A stretch of DNA of 64,000 bases. It comes from Amaurobius ferox. Taxonomy: Eukaryota > Arthropoda > Arachnida > Araneae > Amaurobiidae. Below the pieces are notes generated by a model. It was given only the letters and a program-made list of their open reading frames with translations. It did no database searches and was not told where the DNA came from. Within the stretch, counting starts at the first letter, position 1. Every line of letters begins with the position of its first letter. Below, in pieces: positions 58,646 through 64,000 of the stretch. A program made the translations under genes and the position numbers. The stretch is from positions 123,497,649 to 123,561,648 of the forward strand of contig OX578140.1 of assembly GCA_951213105.1 (NCBI GenBank), written 5' to 3'.

Positions 58646-58963
58646 TTTGCTTCTTTTCCCACCATGACATGCTTCAACTTTAATGGCCATAGTTTTATCA
58701 GGCATACACTTAAAAAACAGTCCTGTTTCATCTGCATTAAACACATTTTTTGGATCGTATTTTTCCAAATGAAAAGATGAAAATGGTAAGATGATCCAAA
58801 TGGTAAGATGAAAAAATTCGAGATATTGAGAGTTTGATTAAAATATTTCGAGTTAAAGAGTTTGTTTTACATTAGTTTTATACCGTGCATGAAGGGAGAT
58901 GAAAATATTTCGAGATATCGAAAATTTCCAGATATTGAGGTTCGACATATCGAGGTTCACCTG
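58646..58963 (-). pseudogene. Tigger (pogo) transposase upstream part and terminal repeat
   Basis: On the minus strand: a terminal repeat CAGGTGAACCTCGATATGTC at the TA (58964-58965), noncoding DNA with TCGAGATAT-type repeats, then the DDE domain text NVFNADETGLFFKCMPDKT (first catalytic Asp in NADET) and EACHGGKRSK running into the LTR insertion. Most of the N-terminal CENP-B-type DNA-binding region is missing. Confidence 0.85.
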
Positions 58964-59150
58964 TATAAAAAAAAATCTGATGTGGGCAGCACATGACTCC
59001 TTATATAACACAACGAATTCACTACTTTTACAGTAGAAAAAAATAGTTATTCTTATAGTAGATACTTACAAGATATTAAATTTTCGTCAGTCGTCAGTTT
59101 CATTGGTTTAGCGTCAATTTTAACCATTTGGCAAGATTTTTGTTGATTTG

Positions 59151-59260
59151 ACAACATTTATAAAAGTCGCAATGTTGACGATATTCCACCAAAATTTTGC
59201 CAAGCAACAACATTTATAAAAGTCGCAAAGTTAGCGATATTCCGCCAAAATTTTGCCAAG
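59151..59260. repeat. ~55-bp tandem duplication
   Basis: Two units each carry ACAACATTTATAAAAGTCGC, GATATTCC and CCAAAATTTTGCCAAG. The unit resembles text near 46740-46850, so it belongs to a wider dispersed repeat. Confidence 0.75.
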
Positions 59261-60483
59261 CATTATGGGTAATATGAAAAATAAGTTATTCTTATAGCAG
59301 ATAAATGACTATTAGCATTCAAATGCAAAAGTATTACTCAAAGTATCATTTCTCATGAATGGAACTAGCTAGATCTTTGAGAATGCTGTCATCAAATTTC
59401 TCTCATTTCACTTACACTATTGTAGAACTTGCCTCATACAAGTATGCTCCTGTAACGTGTATCCAGTGATCTCGCCAATTATTTAAACCATTTTTTCCCT
59501 TCTCTCTTTGTTTTTGGGAGAATGAAATAACCTTATACCCTTTTTTCTAAAATGATTAGAGTAGTTCGGTGCAGAACACCCACTCATAATTATTTCAGTA
59601 AAACTTCCTAAAGTTAAAATACAAGCAGAGCTAATACTAATTATTCTTCTGGCTGTAGTGGGCTTCAATATGCATGACTAGTCAGCTCATATGTACAGGA
59701 GCCATAGGTTTTAGGCAAGAAGAAACTATTCAATACAAATGCATCAATTTGTATACTTCAGTTGGGATAGAAAGGGAATAAATAGATCACATCACAATAA
59801 TTTGCTGCCAATTCTAGTAGTGAGAGGGGAAGGGATTTTGTCACTAGAGGCATATGTAAACACAGGCTTCTTTGTATTCTTAAGACATTTGTAAATAACC
59901 CTCACCGATGGCAAGGGGTTAATGAAACTTATTCATTGTTGTAAGTTATTCAGCAAGACATTTTTCATTACCTTTTTGTAAATAATTAAAAATTTATTAT
60001 TATTTTTTATTTTTGAATAGCTAACCATCTCTTAGATAATTCTTAGATAAGAATAAAAGGAAAAAAACAGAATTTTTTAATAAAAGCTTTCATTAGACAC
60101 TAACCACAATTTTAGAGTGTTACAATTAGCTGAAAAACACTAGACATGATACATAGGTACATAGTCACACATGTTTTAATAACGAAAATAAATCTGTACT
60201 TTCTGTCATTAGCATTGAGAATATTTTACATTTAGAATACAGTATTTCACTGCAAATTATTCTGGCAATAGTAATATATATATATATATCTGAGGTTTAG
60301 TTAAGAATTATCTTTATAATCACTCAATTTATTTTAACAAATTTGAGAGAGAACCTTAAACTAAGTTATACTATTAAATAGTTAGAGTTTAATCTACTCA
60401 TGTAGTTTTAAATCTACTGGTGTAATTTTAAGTACATTTTATTTTAATGTAATAATTAATAAATTCATTTTAATAATTTTTAG

Positions 60484-60670
60484 ACGGGAAGGCCATTAAT
60501 AAAGCGGATTCTGATGGAGATAAAAGTGATGATGAAATGTCAACTGGCGAGCCAGCGCTTAAATCTAGTTCATCTCCTTTCAATAGTCCAGATAGGCCTT
60601 CATCTGTTCCTGAAAAAAAAAGCTCTCAACAGTCTGATGATGAAGATGAAATTAAGCCTCCATCAAAGCC
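60484..60670 (+). CDS. Host gene exon C: acidic segment with SP motifs
   Basis: This internal exon of 187 bp enters in phase 1 and leaves in phase 2. The acceptor TTTTTAG ends at 60483. The donor GTAAGT at 60671 is a perfect consensus. After joining to exon B it encodes 62 residues plus two bases: an Asp/Ser-rich start (DGKAINKADSDGDKSDDE), a Ser-Pro patch (SSSSPFNSPDRPSS) and an acidic end (QQSDDEDEIKPPSKP). It lies about 29.9 kb downstream of exon B, across an intron packed with mobile elements. Composition and phase tie it to exon B. The next exon must start in phase 2. I found no convincing one before 64000. Confidence 0.82.
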
Positions 60671-63161
60671 GTAAGTTCATTTTATAAATTTAATTAAAAT
60701 TTATAGCGTATATGTGATAGTTTACAAGAAAAGAGTCCAGTTGTTAGTAATGTTACTTCTAAGATAACCTGGTACATAAACCATCATGCCGACAGCGGTA
60801 CCCTTTTTTGTTTTCATTGGATTTAAGTAGCTACATGCTCTTCAAATATAGAAAGCATTTTCATTATGCTCTGTGTGTTGCCAATTCTAAGAAATTAATT
60901 TTTTTCAATCTTGGTTATTAGATTTTTTTTCTAACAACCAGATTGAAAAAAGGAATAAAATAAAACTATGTTAAAAAAATATTTAAATCAAAGTTTAAAC
61001 CAATCAGTCAACTCTGCCTTCAAACCAAAAACTTTTGTTTTTTTTCTGTTTTAATGTTCTAGCTTGATTAATAATGCAAAATTTGTAAGATAAGTTGTTG
61101 TTGTTGAAACCCAGACCGTCCGACCTACCAGAAAGGTGAAGATAAGTTGTAAGACATGTTATTTTGTTTTTTGAATCAATCTCAAAAGCTGCATTTAATG
61201 AGACCCTAACTTAATTTCAAAATTTTTGACAACTGGACCCTTTTCTTGTAAACTATCACATATAGAAACCACTTTTCAGCTTTATACTGTTGTGTAGTTT
61301 ATAATACCATGGTAGTAACTTAGAAGATGTACATTAACACCAAATCATGTAACTAAGGTAGCTTTATGCAGAACAATAAACCTTTTCACAAGTCACTAAA
61401 GTCACTTAATAATTCACAACTAAAGCTTGAATTATATGGTGTTCCTTGACGGGTTAATAATTTTCAAATTTGGCTAGTAAATTTTTGTCTTTTAATTGTC
61501 ACTGTGACTAATAACTTACATTCATTGACTAGATTTTACAAGTGGTTCTTCCTAGAATAGAGCAAAAATGATCATTCAATACATTCATTTTTCTAATAAC
61601 TTAATTCATTGATTAGATTTTCTAAACAGTCCTTTATGGGACAAAACTGATGGAACAGATCAGATAGCTCATTTAGTGCTCTCTTTTTCTAAATATTGTT
61701 ATCCCAATCATTTTTTGTGTTTGTATGTTAGTATTAATTATATAAATCATATGTTGTAAAATCATATAGGATACAATAAATTATTTCTGTATCTTAATTA
61801 CTAATTGGTTTCAGTAAGCTTAACACTTGGTACAATTTATGAGTTCTTATATTTAAGAGTCAAAGTGTTACAAGTATTTGATGTGGTCAAAAGTGCATAA
61901 TAGACCATGATTGGCTAGTAAAATAATAGAATTTAATAGTCAGTGACTACTAAACAACATAATCCGAATTTAAACATTATTGACTATTCTAAAATAATAA
62001 AATAAAATACATGAGACTTTGAATTAGAAATATGATATTAGAGGGATAAAAAAAATTATGTAGATCTGCTTTCCATGCATTATATTATTTGTTTTTTCAT
62101 GTTCTTATGTTATGAGAATCATTTGCAGATTTATAATTTTGTTACTGAAAAATAAATAGATCATAACGTAAAAGGCTATACAAGTAAAATTAAAAAGCAG
62201 ATGATTGTTTCAAACAAGCAAACCAAAAGCTTTATGCATTTTTTTTAATGCCTGAAGCTTTTAGCTTGCTTACATTTCAGAAGAAATCCATAACATACTT
62301 TCGAAATGGTCATCTGCTTCTTACGGTTTATTTGTGCAGCATTTTACATTGGGATCTGTTTTATTTATTCCCTAGGCACAAAGTAGCATTCTGTATTTAA
62401 TTTATTATTATTTTTGTTTGAGAATCTCTGTGCTTTAGAAATTTATCCTCATTTTATGTAGGTACCACTGTTCGTATTCATAGTTAATTTATGCAATTCC
62501 TTCCTGAAGGATGCAACAAAAACTCCATCTTGCATTTGCAGGATGCAAATTTGGTCTGCTAAAATTTTGCTATCAAGCATTGAAAAATAGTGTTTATTAA
62601 TAAATGCCTAAAATTCTGGAATTTTTTTTGAGGTTTTAGACAAACTTCTCTGGTTTAAATGCTAAAACTTAGTATGCTGATTTTTTAGATTTTCTTGGTG
62701 TATTGTTTGCACAGGCAAATATACATATTTCTCAGTTTTTGAATTTAATATAAATGTCTTAATTTGAGGATGTTAAAAATGAAATTCTGTATTTTGGCAG
62801 GATGAAAGTATCAATTATATTTACACTTCCTATAATTTGCCTAAAATTTCCTTTTAGTGCATTTATGGGGTTTAGTGAACATTGTGTTCATTTAGTAATT
62901 TGAATTGACTAATATTTGCATTGACTAAGATTTTTATGATTAGTTAGTTCACATTTTATAAGAAAGTTATGTTTAAATATGTTATTAATGAAAAGAAGGG
63001 CTGCTTTAGAAATAGTGTTATTTAAAAATGATTTAGGCATATAGAAATATAATTATTTGCTGAGAAAAAGTTTAGAATTTGGTGCTTTTACATCTATAAT
63101 TACACATTGATAATTAAATTTTCATAAGATAAACAGTAATAAAGTTAAGCTGATATATATA
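60671..63161 (+). other. Downstream intron, mostly AT-rich
   Basis: The intron opens with the GTAAGT donor at 60671. No acceptor with a fitting phase-2 exon was convincing. Candidate AGs near 61814, 62279 and 62801 run into stops quickly or lack a donor. Apart from the 40-bp SINE tail at 61099 nothing supports a gene or RNA. Confidence 0.6.
61099..61138 (-). mobile_element. 40-bp SINE-tail insertion with 12-bp TSD
   Basis: The insert is only the last 40 bases of the SINE 3' end (TTG repeats, AAACCCAGACCGTCC, CTACCAGAAAGGTG). AAGATAAGTTGT flanks it at 61087-61098 and 61139-61150. The 5' hairpin arm was never copied, so reverse transcription stopped almost at once. Confidence 0.9.
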
Positions 63162-63163
63162 CA

Positions 63164-63825
63164 GGGTGTCCAGTGCTATCGGTGCCCAATGGCTATTTCC
63201 TCAACCGCTAGTTACAGAGATATACTTCCAATTGCAAAAATGTTTTAAATTTTAAAATGTATTATTTTAGAAACAGTTTAAATCAATAAATACATTTCTG
63301 CAAGAAATATGACATATAAATTTTTATACAGTCCCCCAGTCCTACAAATTATATTTAGGAAAATCATCCTCATACAATTTCATGCAAAATAAAATAAAAA
63401 AATCTTCCTTTTACGACTAAAATTTACCGAATTATGAAGCATTAAACTTTATGAATTAAGTCGCTTTTCCACGAATAAAAATGTCCTGTTTCAGGCAACC
63501 AACCAATCAGGGACCATTTCTCAGCAAAAAAGTAGTCCAACTTTAAACATCTGTAAGTCGATCAATTTTGGTTGTAAAAGGATGATTTTCTTTTTTTTAT
63601 TTTGCATAAAATTGTATGAGGATGATTTTCCTAAATATAATTTGTAGGACCTGTGGACTGTACAAAAATTTATATTTCGTATTTCTGTCAGAAATGCATT
63701 CATTGATTTAAACTGTTTTTAAGATAATAGATTTTAAAATTTAAAACAATTTTGCAATTGGAAGTGTATCTCTGTGACTAACGGTTGAGGAAATAGCCAT
63801 TGGGCACCAATAGCACTGGACACCC

Positions 63826-63827
<2 letters not shown>
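63164..63827. mobile_element. Mariner-like MITE with ~260-bp inverted repeats
   Basis: The ends are CAGGGTGTCCAGTGCTATCG and, inverted, AGGGTGTCCAGTGCTATTGG, inside TA-rich DNA. The arms share CCAATGGCTATTTCCTCAAC and CTACAAATTATATTTAGGAA in inverted copies. No ORF is present. It is the same structural type as 24164-25017 but unrelated in inner sequence. Confidence 0.85.
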
Positions 63828-63856
<29 letters not shown>

Positions 63857-64000
63857 CCCTACATAGAAAATGCAATATCATGAAGCTTTGGTCGTATAAT
63901 TATGCAAATTGCTAGACAAATGCAGCTGACTGATGCATGCAAATGAACTGAAATGCAAGTAGGTCACGTAAGTGCAGGATAAAAGGGATAGAAATAGCAG

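Larger units (their letters stand above)
30545..60483 (+). other. Giant intron of host gene (exon B to exon C)
   Basis: The phase-1 intron of about 29.9 kb runs from GTATTT at 30545 to the TTTTTAG acceptor at 60483. Most of it is mobile elements, many nested, and nearly all identifiable coding elements lie antisense to the host gene. AT-rich stretches with no supported feature are 31680-32690, 33965-34420, 35860-36830 and 59265-60483. That the exons on either side still join in frame is what identifies the whole region as one intron. Confidence 0.75.

Noticed and set aside
61800..62960. Possible next host exon after AG near 61814, 62279 or 62801
   Set aside because: With the required phase 2 the first two hit stops within about ten codons. 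The third has no convincing donor and is hydrophobic, unlike the acidic gene.

Overview
The window is eukaryotic nuclear DNA. It is AT-rich, has spliceosomal introns, and is dense with transposable elements. The element set (DUF4817-type Tc1/mariner, CGGBP1-like hAT, piggyBac, Copia, BEL/Pao-like, RNase H-bearing LINEs, a 5S rRNA-headed SINE) suggests an arthropod, and my inference is a chelicerate such as a spider. Nothing here proves the species.

One host gene is supported, on the + strand. Three internal exons are visible: 23462-24070 (Ser-Pro heptad repeats), 30274-30544 (acidic, Ser-rich) and 60484-60670 (acidic, Ser-rich). Their splice sites and phases fit (0/0, 0/1, 1/2). They encode a low-complexity acidic phospho-Ser/Pro segment of the kind found at the N-terminus of nuclear transcription-elongation proteins such as LEO1 or IWS1, but the family is not proven. 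The introns between them are about 6.2 kb and 29.9 kb. The 5' exons and the folded domain are not seen.

Region by region: 1-23.4 kb is AT-rich DNA with a diverged dispersed repeat, a 5S-headed SINE (10.4 kb), a hAT element holding a tRNA SINE (12.2-13.6 kb), a ~1.1 kb duplicated repeat, a decayed LINE (16.7-18.8 kb) and a hAT transposase relic (22.4 kb). The 6.2-kb intron holds a long-TIR mariner-like MITE, a piggyBac relic with TTAA ends, and minisatellites. The 29.9-kb intron holds a hAT-like element with three 180-bp internal repeats, a second hAT MITE, an LTR fragment, and a BEL/Pao-like relic carrying an MBD-like segment. It also holds a remarkable array (39.07-46.2 kb) of LINE tails, SINEs and one near-complete LINE, all in one orientation and all inserted at the same short target. 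Beyond that lie a Copia gag with LTR, two Tc1/mariner relics, a 5'-truncated LINE, and a Tigger transposase split by an LTR retrotransposon.

The most interesting system is the LINE/SINE partnership. Two SINE types (tRNA-headed, and 5S-headed with a decayed tRNA behind it) share one body, and their 3' end matches the LINE 3' end. The LINE and SINE tails form a hairpin whose stem differs between lineages while base pairing is kept. The same family supplies the same-target array and insertions as short as 40 and 69 bp with perfect target-site duplications.
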